From NCBI RefSeq assembly GCF_963169125.1, contig NC_084797.1:92103868-92167867 (forward strand): a stretch of DNA of 64,000 nt. Direction: 5' to 3'. A program made the translations under genes and the position numbers. This document shows, in pieces, positions 46,561-57,512 of this stretch (position 1 is its first letter; each line of letters starts with the position of its first letter). Source of the stretch: Humulus lupulus. Taxonomy: Eukaryota > Streptophyta > Magnoliopsida > Rosales > Cannabaceae. Under the pieces are notes generated by a model. That model was not told where the DNA came from and searched no databases. It saw nothing but the letters and a program-made list of their open reading frames with translations.

Positions 46561-47660
46561 GAGACTGTCGCCCTGCTTCAGCTCCTTCTTCCTGGCTTGT
46601 GGGCAGTCTTTCTTCAGATGATTTGCACTCCCACAGACAAATCAGGCCCTAATCCTGTACTCACCCTGATGTCATCGTCTGCACCGAGGACACACTAGGA
46701 AACTCCTCCAGTTGTCACTTCTGCCCTGACGGCCACTAAAACCACCCCGTGCCCTCCTATCAGAACTGGGAGGAACAAGGGAATCTAGGGTCTTCCTCTT
46801 CTGCTCACTGGAGATAGTACCCCGACTGAATCCAATAGAAGGAGGCATTGTCCTCCTAGCATCGCGCCTAATAGCGCTCTCTCTCCAAATCTGGTCTTCG
46901 GCCCCCTCGACTGTAAGGGCCTTGTCTACAACCTGAGCTTAGGTAGTAGTCTCTAGATCCAAGGTGATCTTCACATCACGGGCGATCATAACATTCAATC
47001 GCTGTACGAACCTGTCTCTTCTTGCCACATCTGTCGACACTAAATCTGGCACAAACTTCACCAATCGGTCAAATTTTAGAGCATACTATGTCACGGTCAA
47101 TAGGTTCTGAGTCAGGTTAATAAACTCATCAACCTTCGCAGCTCGGACTGCAACACTGTAATATTTCTCATTAAAGATGTTTCTAAACTATCCCCAGGTC
47201 ATAACTGTCACATCTCTCCTCTAAACTACTGCATGCTACCAGATGCTGGCATCCTCTCTGAACATGTAGCTTGCACAAGCTACCCTCTCGTTCCCTTCAA
47301 CCCTCATAAAATCGAGAATAGAGGAAATCATATTCATCCACTGCTCTGCCCGCAATGGGTCTGGTCCACCCTCAAAGGTGGGAGGATGCTGCTTTCCAAA
47401 CCTCTCATATAAAGGTTCCCACTTGTTCTCCACAATAGGTTGAACTGGCACTGGCATCATAACGTTCTGGATTGGTAACCCAGTGACCTGTGGAGGGGCC
47501 TGTTGCCTCAACTGTCAGAGCTCTTCTTTTGCTTGTTGCAGCCTTGCTTCCATTTTGGCAAACATTTGTTGCCAATTCTGTGGGGCAGGTGGAGGGTCCT
47601 GACCCTGGTTATCATCCTCGGCCCGACTGCCGCGGAGTCTAGATGATTGTCGAGGCATCT
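46561..47660 (-). pseudogene. Gag, element F (broken)
   Basis: The start MPRQSSRLRGS is at about 47658. A Gln-rich helix follows, then VENKWEPLYERFGKQHPPTFEGGPDPLRAEQWMN and a broken WW region (stops near 47220). The C-terminal zinc knuckle (FVCGSANHLKKDCP, 46640-46600) has its first Cys codon changed to TGA. The first Met lies 41 bases from the insertion point of element C. Confidence 0.88.
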
Positions 47661-47699
47661 CAACAAATATGCCTGCAATCAATGACGCTGCTCATCAGG

Positions 47700-48314
47700 T
47701 GTTATCCAAAAAATAGGCGTGGATGATGTGGCAGACATTTTTAACACGTGGCTGACACCTGTCAAAGGTTCTGTTCGACTATCGACCAGGGAGATTCCCC
47801 TGGCATAACAGTTGGATTTTATATACGACCAGCTTGGTCGTATACTCCGTATATTTTGAGAAGATCTTATGCAATTGTAATCATATCCGAGATTATCTCC
47901 CATAATTCCTGAGTATCTGATTATTTAGGAAAGAACATCTGTAACAAATTTATGTAATCCTCCTTGAGCCTATAAATAGAGAAGAAATAGCTCAAGGGAG
48001 GAAAGGGGGGCGGGGGGGACTTTTTGTTTAATTCTGAGTTTATGCTTTACAAGAGAATTATAGCTATTACCTTTCGATTGTATTATTCATCCCTCTAAGG
48101 GTTGTGAAACTCGAAGAAACCTAGTTCTTTGATCACTCCTTTGAGAATCAATATCAGTAATAGCTTAAGTGGACGTAGGTCATTACCAATTCGTGGGGCT
48201 AAACCACTATAATTTGTTGTGTCGTTTACTGTTCTTTCCATTAGACTTATTTCAATACTTCCTGTCACATCAAGCATTTGACTCCGTGTCAGTTGACCAA
48301 AATGAGGGTCAACA
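47700..48314 (+). mobile_element. 5' LTR of element C, 615 bp
   Basis: TGTTATCC...GGTCAACA. A TATA box (tataaatag) is at 47971, in the context 'gagcctataaatagag'. A G-rich run follows at 47995-48018. The matching TATA is at 60955 in the 3' LTR. Confidence 0.95.
47971..47979 (+). promoter_or_regulatory. TATA box of the C LTR promoter
   Basis: tataaatag, preceded by CT-rich 'cctccttgagcc'. It is the only clear TATA in the LTR, conserved in the other LTR (60955-60963). Transcription start is expected about 30 bases downstream. Confidence 0.75.
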
Positions 48315-48317
48315 TTC

Positions 48318-48336
48318 TGGTGCTTTCATTGAGAGC
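48318..48336 (+). promoter_or_regulatory. Primer-binding site of element C
   Basis: TGGTGCTTTCATTGAGAGC starts three bases after the LTR. The same sequence is at 29931-29948 in D2. The matching tRNA is not identified with certainty. Confidence 0.65.
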
Positions 48337-48361
48337 TTGAGATGAAGCGGTTGAAGTACTA

Positions 48362-50450
48362 ATGGCAAAGACAACCAGGAGGACTGGACAGGCTGCTGAC
48401 GCTGCACCATCTCAATCTCCTCCTCCGAACATGGCTGAGAATGAGCCACACTTGGAGTTTGATGAGGAAGAACTGGACTCTGAAACGCTGAGAAATACTC
48501 TGGGAGTTTTGCAAGATGAATTGGCCAATTTGAGGGCCAGTCAAGAAAGTACTGTGGAGACCATGGCGCGATAGCAGCAAGAAATAGAGCGTCAGCGCCA
48601 AGAGCTGAGTGAAAGGCAGGCGAAGATGGACCGTCATCAGAGGGAGGCCATGGCAGCCCTCGAAGCAGCCCTCCAATTGGCTAGGAATCAGGCTGCACCT
48701 GCCTCACAGCCTGATCAACCCTTAAATGGGCCACCTCAAAGGAGTCCCAATCCTAGCCCTCTAATGCAGCCAACAAGCCCTCAAAGGCCGGAGCACCCAC
48801 CAATGGCTCAAGATGATATCCCACCTAGGGACCTTGAGATGCAGCCTCCATCCCAGGCTGATTGAGGCAATCCCCCACATCCAAGGCAGAATGGGGCCGT
48901 GCAACGGCCCCGCAGCCCTAGACGCCCGAGGGGTGAAGAGCCACACCCACCGTGCAGGGGACAACGTCCTTCTGGAAATAGAAGGAACTCAGAGACAAGC
49001 TCTGTAGTCAGGGGGCCCCCATGGCATGATAATGTACAGGGACCTACCGACCAGCGCAGGTCTCCCCCTAACGCTCGGGAAGTTCCAGCCCAAGGAGGCA
49101 ACCGAGGAGACAGTCGGTCCCACCATAGCCAATTAAGGTTCAGAGATGGCCATGGCTACAATGAGGCCGACTCAGGCAAAGGGAATTCTAGTCGGAGGAA
49201 TGAGGAGAGAGGTGGAGGCAGAAGCCCACCACCTAGAGAAGACCAACAAGCGAGACGTAATGCTTGGGGGCAGCCCAGACAAAACAACGTCTTTAGTTGG
49301 CTCGGAGCCAACGAACAATGACGAAGAGACGACGATCTAAGGATGTACTCAACGACCGCTGAGAATGGCAAGACGAGTACATTCCCCCGGCAGCAGAGGC
49401 ACCGACAATTCCTGAAGCTGTTCAGGCCCAAATAGATGCCCTGAACCAAGCAGTGCAACAACTGGTCGGGGGAAGAATGTCTCACATCGAGTACGAGAGG
49501 AGAAGGGGCACTCCTTTCGTCCAGAGGATTGCTGTGGTGGAGACTCCCAATAAGTTTAAAATTCCCACACTTCCAAACTTTGATGGGTATGGTGACCTGG
49601 TGTCTCATGTCAACAAATTTGAGATACAAATGAACATTCAGAAGGTGTCTGAAGATGCTCGATGCAGGATCTTCCCTGCAACACTTTCTGATGCTACACA
49701 GGAGTGGTTCTTTAAGTTCCCTCCTACAAGTATTTTATCTTGGGAGATGTTCGTAAAGGAGTTTTATGGACAATTCTATGCGGGTCGTGTGCACCCAACT
49801 AAGGAAAACCAGCTGGTCGAGATAGGCCAGCAAGAAGGAGAACCACTAGAAGACTACGTCCAGCGTTTCATGCGAGCAGCGGCTGGGGCCAAAATAATGG
49901 GAGACGAAGGCAAAATGATGGCCCTAACTGCAGGAGTTAGGCACCGTATGCCTCTTTGGAGTAGCCTCAGGAAGCACGGGGTTAAAACTACCCAAGAATT
50001 TTTGGATCGAGCTGATCGATACATCAAGCTCGAAGATGCGAATGCCAGCGAGGGAAAGACCCCAAATAAAGATAAGGGGACTAAAGACCCCGCCAAAGTC
50101 GCCAATGGGTCAAAGCCCAATGGAAAAGGCAATGGGAATGACAACGACAAGAATGGGGGGAAAAGGCCCCATAACGAACCTTCTACTTCCGAGAGCAAGC
50201 GCGCTAAGGGCAATCGTTATGAGCCACGGTTCACCAACTACACTGCTCTTGTCGAGTCTCAAGCAGAAGTGTATCAGGCCACAAGTTCTAGTGTGCCTTA
50301 CAAAAGACCCGCTGCCATTTGAAAGGATATTTCGAAAAGGGATACCACCAAGTTCTGTCATTTTCACAACGACTACGAACACGATACAAATGAGTGTAAC
50401 CAGCTGAAGGATGAAATCGAGTTCTTTATTAGACAAGGACACTTGAGGAG
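48362..50450 (+). pseudogene. Gag, Tat element C (broken)
   Basis: The start MAKTTRRTG at 48362 is the first ATG after the primer site. The N-terminal part has an acidic block (FDEEELDSETLR) and long Gln/Arg-rich helices. An Arg/Pro/Gly-rich low-complexity linker follows (48870-49320). The capsid-like core is open at 49453-50322: FVKEFYGQFYAGR, EPLEDYVQRFMRAA and a Lys/Asn-rich tail. A CCHC-like motif (CHFHNDYEHDTNEC) lies near 50355-50398. Stops are at about 48572, 48862, 49319 and 50320, and a frame change occurs near 49330-49450. It would build the particle. Confidence 0.88.
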
Positions 50451-51150
50451 ATAAGTGCGGGCCTCGGGAGCTCCCCAATGAGACCCTCCAGGTGGCAACG
50501 AGAAGGCGCCTACACGCCAACGCTCGCCACCTTTAGAGCCTGACCCCGTGGCTGGCACCTTACTCAACATCTACGGAGGCCCGCACCTTGCGGGAAACAG
50601 CGGAAAGGCAAGGGAACGATATGCTCGGACCCTACACCACAACCAGGACATCGAGATGATGAATGTGGAGGATCGGGCATCAAAGAAGGCTCGGACAAAG
50701 GACGGTGAAATAACCTTCTCTGATTGCGATGCCCAGCATGTCCGGTTCCCACATTCCGATCCGCTGGTCATGGATGTCTAGATTGCCAACATGATGGTGA
50801 AAAGAGTGTTGGTCGATATAGGAAGTTTAGTTAACATCCTGTATAAATCTTCGCTGGAACGAATGAAGTTTCCCGTCAAGGACTTAGAGCCCTGCAACCA
50901 AACAATTTATGGTTTCTTTGGTGAGGGACTCGCTCCAACAGGGTCAATCAGGCTTCCAGTAATAGCAGGTCCAGTACCCGCTACCAGGACATTACTCACT
51001 ACTTTCATAGTAGTTGATTGTCCTTCGTCCTATAATGTTGTAATTGGAAGGCCCATACTAGTTGACCTTCGGGTCGTCACCTCTATATGGCACCTAGCCA
51101 TGAAATTCCCAACAGACGCAGGGGTAGGACGCATGTTGGGAAACTAGAGG
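50451..51150 (+). pseudogene. Aspartic protease region, Tat element C
   Basis: Open segments at 50548-50781 and 50791-51147. The catalytic motif, normally D-S/T-G-S-S, reads LVDIGSLVNILY (50810-50845): the Asp is kept but the following residue is Ile. FIVVDCPSSYNVVIGRP near 51005-51055 is the flap-distal block typical of Tat proteases. Stops occur at 50779 and 51145. Confidence 0.85.
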
Positions 51151-51788
51151 GAAGCAAGGGAGTGCTACAATGCCTCAATCTCTAAGGCCAAGAAGGGTAC
51201 GTCGAGGAGTGCTCCACCAAAAAAGTTGCAGATGGCCATTGATGTACAAACCCAATCATGTGATGAAGTCACCAAATAGGGTGTTGCCCAAAGTGAGGAT
51301 AGAGACTTAGATCCTCGCTTTGGGGATTTTGAAGAAGATGTAGGACCTGTCCAGCTTGACAAGGAGTTTCCGACCAGAGTTGTAAAGGTCGGCAAAAATT
51401 TAGAAGCAACAACCAAACGCGCACTGGTGGAATTTTTGAAGAATAACCAGGAAGTTTTTGCCTGGTCACATAAAGACATGGCTGGGATAGATCCTACAGT
51501 AATCAGCCATGTCCTGAACGTCGACAAAAGCTTTCCACCCGTGCACCAGAAAAGAAGGCTGCTCGATAAAGACGGATCAAAAGCCTTAAAAGAGGAAGTT
51601 GAAAAACTAAAGGAGAATGGGTTCATTAGGGTAGCGTTTTATCCATCATGGGTCTCTAATCCAGTACTGGTTCCCAAGCCGAATGGCAAATGGTGAACCT
51701 GTGTGGATTTCACAGACCTTAATAAAGCCTGCCCTAAATATTGCTTCCCACTCCCAAGGATCAACCAGCTGGTCGATGCAACTGCAGG
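51151..51788 (+). pseudogene. Reverse transcriptase N-terminal part, element C
   Basis: EFLKNNQEVFAWSHKDM, DPTVISHVLNV, then EEVEKLKENGFIR and WVSNPVLVPKPNGKW, then CVDFTDLNKACPK and PLPRINQLVDATAGH, ending at the solo LTR. Stops occur at about 51279 and 51694. The reading continues after the LTR (EILSFMDTYSGYNQI). Confidence 0.92.
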
Positions 51789-54129
51789 CCATGTGTAACG
51801 ACCCCAAATTCGGTATTAAGGCTTAGGGCCTGGGATAGTGTGCCTGGAGGGCATAAAGGAATTCTGTGTGTGTCTTTAATGAGTTTTATGCATGATTATG
51901 ATTTAATGCACGTTATATGATTATGTGATTAATTGTGATGCATGACTATGTGAATTAGTATGCATGTAGACCTGATTGAGCATATTTGTAATTTGGCCAT
52001 GTTGGGCCTGACTATGTTGATACCTGTGATCTATGACTCGAGACGATCCTAGAATGAGCGGGTTAACGGAAAGTCAAAGCGGGAACCTGTACCAGGCTTG
52101 AGTTAAGCCTGGGGAGTTTAATTGAGAATCTGGGAATATATTTGATGATTAATCCGGTATTGGGTAGTGAGCAGGAATTTTAGGAACACTTGAGGAATTA
52201 GTGGGAATTTGGGTAATATGACTAAAATGCCCCTTTATGGACGTAAAGGTTTAGAATTAGTAAGGGAGGGCATTTTGGTCATTAGGCTTGTAAGAGATAA
52301 AGTAAAGGTCTTTATACTTAGTGGATTTTGTAGAGAAAAGCATAGGCTGAAAAGAAAGAAAGAAGGAAGAGAAGGAAGAGGGGGAAAACTGAAGGGTTTG
52401 GCTTTGAAGATTCGGTTTGTGGCTCTCCCAACCACTTCACTTGATTTTTCTTGAGGTTAAGCTCAGTGGGAAGCTAGGGTTAGCTGAGCATCAAGGATCC
52501 TAAGCTAGGCTTGGGGATTGACAAGGGATTGGCAAGGGATTAGCAAGATCACATCAGAGATTTGAGGTAAGTTCTTGAGGTTTTCGGTTTTATGGTCTTG
52601 CTGGTTTTGAGCTGTGTTTTTTAGCTAAATGGATGGGGTTTTTGGGGAAAACAGGTCAAGGTTGTGAAGGTGAAAACCAAGGAGCTCTAGGGTTCAGTTC
52701 AAGGTCGAAATTCCACCCACGGTATGATTTCTAAGACCCTATCCTTGTTGTTTGAGTGATTTTCTGGTTTTTGGGTTCATTGGGTTAGATTTTGAATTGT
52801 GGGTTGCTTGAGCTTGGGATTGAGTTCATGGGGTGCTTGGGATGAGTGTGTGGTGTGTATGAGTTTGTTTTTGGGCTTGAGAAAGAGTTGGGCAAGTTTG
52901 GGGTCGAAATGGGGGAAGAAAATCGCAAGATGCGATTTTTGGTTTTGGTCTGCTGCAACTAGCGCTACAGCGCTAGGCAGGGGGCGCTGTAGCGCTAGGC
53001 CCTGTCTGGTGAGGGTGGTTCTGCTTGTAGCGCTAAGCGCCCTCTTTTGAGCGTTGTAGCGCTGCACTGTTCACAGAGGGGATTTTTGGGCTTTTGTGAA
53101 GGGATTTTGACCTAGGGTTTGGGGCTCGATTCCGCCACTTTGTTTTGGGGATCTAGGACTTCTCGGGGGCTCGGGATTAGTCCCGAGGCTAGGTTTGCGA
53201 CTTGAGGTTGGTGATGACTTTGACTTGTGAATTTTGCTTAGGTAAGCGCTAGGGCTTGGGTAGGATCATGCTCAAGGAGTCAGGTGATCAAGGCTACCGA
53301 ATCTAAAGGTAAGAAAACCGTAACACCCGAGATTAGGGCATGGGCCCACTGGGTGATTGTAGGGCACGGCCCTAGCTTGTATTGTGTGCAAATGTGTAAT
53401 CTTAGATAAACTATTGTATGTTTGAATGGTTATTTCATAATGTATGATATGTGTGATTGTAATTGAATGAACGTCAAGGCCGAGAGCGGCAAGGGCCGGG
53501 TACGGCAGTGGGGCCGGAAGCAACGCTCAGCACATGGGATGCTATAGCGAGGGTGGGACCCAAGGGATACATGAGTTATCCTACGGTAATGACTCAGACC
53601 CCAAGCTTTGGTAAGGCCTCTGGGGCGGCATGGCCGTGCTTGTTTAAATCGATGATTTTCTTATTTATCACTGAATTATGCCAGTGATATTATTATTGCA
53701 TATGTTATGTGCTATTTGGGTTTTCTTGCTGGGCTTCGGCTCACGGGTGCTCCGTGTGGCAGGTAAAAGCAAGGAGTCTGTCAACCGGCCATGAGTATGG
53801 AGAGCGTGGGGGCGGCGCGTACATGTTCGGCCTGCCCGACTGCTTTGGTTGGGGGCATTTTGTAAATGGCTGTATTGATCCATTCTTTTGATAGTTAACC
53901 TGATGTAAATCTATTTTTGAGTTGTAAATATTTTGAAAACCTTATTTTGGGATCCCAGATGTTTTATACTTACGTTTTCAATGAAGTTAAACATTTTAAA
54001 GAGTACAGCCTTAAATTATGATTTATCCACACTTTTGGTTTTAGAAACCACTTAGAGTCAGTCAAAAGCACGATTTCTATTTTAAACTCACTTAGTAACG
54101 GCTCTAAGGTAGTAGGGCGTTACACCATG
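51789..54129 (+). mobile_element. Solo LTR in the RT of element C (H)
   Basis: The LTR spans 51794-54124 (2331 bp), TGTAACGACCCC...GGGCGTTACA, with target duplication CCATG at 51789-51793 and 54125-54129. It belongs to the same family as the solo LTR at 36172-38546 but in the opposite orientation. It carries 'agcgctacagcgct' blocks near 52960-53060. No internal region remains. Frames within it (52209, 53463, 53709) are shadows. Confidence 0.96.
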
Positions 54130-54700
54130 AGATCCTCTCTTTCATGGATACATACTCAGGATACAATCAAATTAGTATGCATCCCCCTGACGAGGATCAC
54201 ACTAGCTTTCAGACCGATACAGGGCTATACTGTTACAAAGTAATGCCCTTCGGACTAAAAAACGCTGGTGCGACTTACCAGCGACTAGTTAACCACATGT
54301 TTAAGGAGTTAATCGAAATAAACATGGAGGTACGTTGATGACATGTTGGTAAAGTCAAAAAAGGGAGAAGGACATGTAAAGGATTTACAAGAGTGTTTTA
54401 ACGTTCTGAATAAATATCAAATGAAGCTAAATCCTCTCAAGTGTTCCTTCGGAGTAGGATCAGGGAAGTTCTTAGGGTTCATCGTTAATTCGAGAGGAAT
54501 CGAGGCTAATCCCGAAAAGATCAATGCCTTGATATATATGAAATCGCCAGTAAAGATCAAAGATGTGCAAAGTTTGACTGGAAGGATTGCCGCGCTCAAT
54601 AGATTTATTTCAAAATCGACAGATAAATGCATCCCTTTCTTTAATCTACTTAGGGGCAACAAGAAGTTCGAGTAGACTGAAGACTGCGAACAGGCTTTCC
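54130..54700 (+). pseudogene. Reverse transcriptase C-terminal part, element C
   Basis: FMDTYSGYNQISM, then TGLYCYKVMPFGLKNAGATYQRLV. The catalytic YVDD box is split by a one-base shift at about 54330-54345 (the sequence reads gtacgttgatgacatg). CFNVLNKYQMKLNPLKCSFGV, KFLGFIVNSRGIEANPEKI and SLTGRIAALNRFIS follow. A stop lies at 54673. The position and motif order are those of Tat RTs. Confidence 0.92.
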
Positions 54701-55480
54701 AAGCCTTAAAAGCCCACATGTCGCGGCCTCCCGTCTTATCAAAGCCTGTGGATGGGGAAACTTTGTTCATATACCTGGCGATCACCAAATATGCTGCTAG
54801 TGCGGTGTTAGTAAGAGAAGAAGAAGACGTACAAGAGGCGGTGTATTATGTGAGCAAGAGGTTAATCGGGGCCAAATTAAGATATCCTCCCATTGAAAGA
54901 TTAGCCTATTGCCTAATTTTGGCCTCGCGGAAGTTATGTCCTTACTTCCAAGCCCATCCAATCACAGTCTTAACTGATCAGCCCCTACGGCAAGTTTTGC
55001 AAAAGCCAGAGGCTGCTGGTCATTTGTTGAAATGGGCAGTCAAACTTGAGCAATTAGATATCACATACTCACCGCGAGCAGGGTGAAAAGCCTAGTGCGC
55101 CTGAGCCTCAAGTTGAAGCTCCTTCGTGGAAGCTATTCACAGACCGATCATCCAATTAATCTCACATAGGAGCAGGAGTGATATTGATAATGCTGGAAGG
55201 GCATCGATTTCACTGCACAATTAGGTTTGATTTCACCGCTTCGAACAACGAAGCCGAGTATGAAGCCCTACTCGCTGGGTTAAGGTTGGCCAAAGACATG
55301 AGCATTAAAGTGCTGGATATTTACAGTGATTCATAGCTGGTAGTGAATCAGGTCTTAGGGGAGTATCAAGCACAAGGCCTAAAAATGGTGGCCTATCTGA
55401 ACGAAACAAAAGACCTGTTGGCGCAATTTGAGAAATATACCCTCCAGCAAATACCTCGAGATCAGAATTCAAACGCAGAT
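54701..55480 (+). pseudogene. RNase H and second (archaeal-type) RNase H, element C
   Basis: The first RNase H runs 54718-55080: LFIYLAITKYAASAVLVRE, VYYVSKRL and HPITVLTDQPLRQVL. The second runs 55120-55490: WKLFTDRSSN, HRFHCTIRFDFTASNNEAEYEALLAGLRLA and a degraded IYSDSQ-like site, then IPRDQNSNADALAKLAS. Stops are at about 55084, 55093, 55157 and 55336. A duplicated RNase H is typical of the Tat group. Confidence 0.9.
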
Positions 55481-56840
55481 GCCTTAGCCAAACTCGCGAG
55501 TGCAAAAGATGCTGACACTTTAAATATAGCGCCAGTTGAACGGCTACACGAGTCAAGCATACGAGCAGACGAAACCAATATGGAGGTTCGATTAGTAGAT
55601 ACGTGGATGGCACCATATTTGGAGTATCTCACAAGCGGTATACTACCAGCAGATAGAAACAAAGCTAGGACCCTTCAGAGACAGGTTGCTAGGTATATAT
55701 TGGTCGATGGTGTTCTTTACCGAAGAGGATACTCAATGCCACTGTTCAGGTGTGTTACACCAGAAAAGGCTAAAGAATTGATGAAGGAAGTACATGAAGG
55801 CTTCTGTGGAGACCACGCTGGGGGACAGAGCTTATCAAAGAAGATTCTAAGGCAAGGTTATTTCTGGCTAACAATGAATGAAGACTCGATGGAGTTTGTG
55901 CGAAAATGTGATAAGTGTCAGAGATTTTCCAAGATCCCACGGGCACCTCCTAATGAGTTAAAGCAGATGCAAAGCCCATGGCCCTTCACAGTATGGGGTA
56001 TTGATTTAATCGGATCCTTGCCGACAGGAAAAGGTGGGGTGAAGTATGCAGTGGTGGCGGTCGACTACTTCACCAAATGGGCCGAAGCTGAGCCACTCAC
56101 AACCATAACGACAAATAAAGTACTTGATTTTGTCATCAAGAACATTGTTTGTTGATATGGATTGCCAAGAAAGATTGTCTCAGACAATGGCACCCAGTTT
56201 GATAGTGACATGTTCACAGACTTCTGCGAAAGGCATGGCATCATCAAGAGTTTTTCCTCAGTTGCTCATCCGCAACCAAACAGGCAAGTCGAAGCAGTAA
56301 ATAAGACATTGAAGGATACTCCGAAGAAAAGGCTCGAAGAAGCTAAAGGAGCATGGCAAGAATAGCTGCCTGAAGTCCTCTGGTCGTATAGAACTTTTCA
56401 CCGAACAGCAATAGGTCATACCCCTTTTTCCTTAGCATATGGGTATGAGGCCATGTTTCCTGTTAAATTAGATCCGTCCTCGCATCGCAGAATCACATAC
56501 GACCAAGACAAAAATAGCCAACTGTTGATGGAGTCCCTAGACCTGATCGACGAAAAATGAGAGAAAGCCCAACTCCGAGTAGCTGCGTACCAGCAAAAAG
56601 TCGCTCGGTATTTTAACTCCAATGTAAATGAAAGAAAGTTCAACATCAGAGACTTTGTGCTTCGAAGAGTTTTCTTAAACACCTGCGACCTAGCTGCTGG
56701 AGTACTCGGACCAAACTAGGAAGGACCTTACCAGATTGAAGAATTCCTTCATCCAGGCACCTATAAACTTGCACGCTTAAATGGAGATCTCATTCTGCGT
56801 TATTGGAATGGAGAACACCTGCGCAAGTATTATCAATAAA
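55481..56840 (+). pseudogene. Integrase, element C
   Basis: Zinc-binding N-terminus (HEGFCGDHAGG and CDKCQRF), then the DDE core: Asp in VWGIDLIG, Asp in VSDNGTQFDS, Glu in NRQVEAVNKTL. LWSYRTFHRTAIGHTPFSLAYG, LRVAAYQQKVARYFN and GTYKLARLNGD follow near the C-terminus. It ends at the stop at 56836. Premature stops are at about 56153, 56363, 56559 and 56717. There is no chromodomain, as expected outside Tekay-like lineages. Confidence 0.92.
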
Positions 56841-57512
56841 CAGTCCTTCTTAAAGGACTGGCTTGTATTAATTTTTACTTTTTACAAGTTTTGAAAAAGG
56901 GTTAGTCATGTTATATGGCTAATCGCTTATAAGTGTAAGATCTTTCAAAGATCACTCGTAAATACATGTTTAGTCCGTTTAAATACGAGAATTATAAGGG
57001 ACTGTGTGCAGCCAGTCATTCTTGCCAAACTTTGTAATTTTTTACAAGTATTTGTTCATTACGTGTGTTGTTTTGCTATATTATTAGTTTTACATTTTAA
57101 ACTGAGCAGTAATGTTCGTACAGGTTGTGGTCAAGGCAAGTGATCAAGGACATAAAGCTCCTTAGTCACTTGGGGGGCATATAAGGCACATAGAAAGCAA
57201 AGCATACAAAGAGGTATGTAAACACATGAACAAAATAAGTGAAAGCATACTGCGGTACTTAGAGTATTTTTCAAACTTTATATTTTGTTAAATCAAGCCA
57301 AAGTACTATGCTAGGTTCGGTCATGCGAACAGATATTATAATAAAGTAGAAATATTATAATGTCAAAGGAATCGTTTTACACTGCGAGCAGTACTGCTCG
57401 GATGTAACTGTTCAAATAAAAGTAAAATAGCTGCCCTTGCAACAACAAAAAATATTGTCTTTACATCACGACCCGTGGATTGTGTAGTTGAGATAACAGA
57501 AAAAGAAAAAGA
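56841..57512. other. Spacer between integrase and the antisense gene of C
   Basis: AT-rich and non-coding on both strands. On the minus strand it would carry the 3' end of the antisense transcript. No poly(A) signal stands out. Confidence 0.5.

Noticed and set aside
48808..49101. Cys/Gly-rich minus-strand frame
   Set aside because: Shadow of the Arg/Pro-rich gag linker of element C.
53463..53891. Short frames inside the solo LTR H
   Set aside because: Matching frames occur in the antisense copy at 36408-36716 and lie in non-coding LTR sequence.
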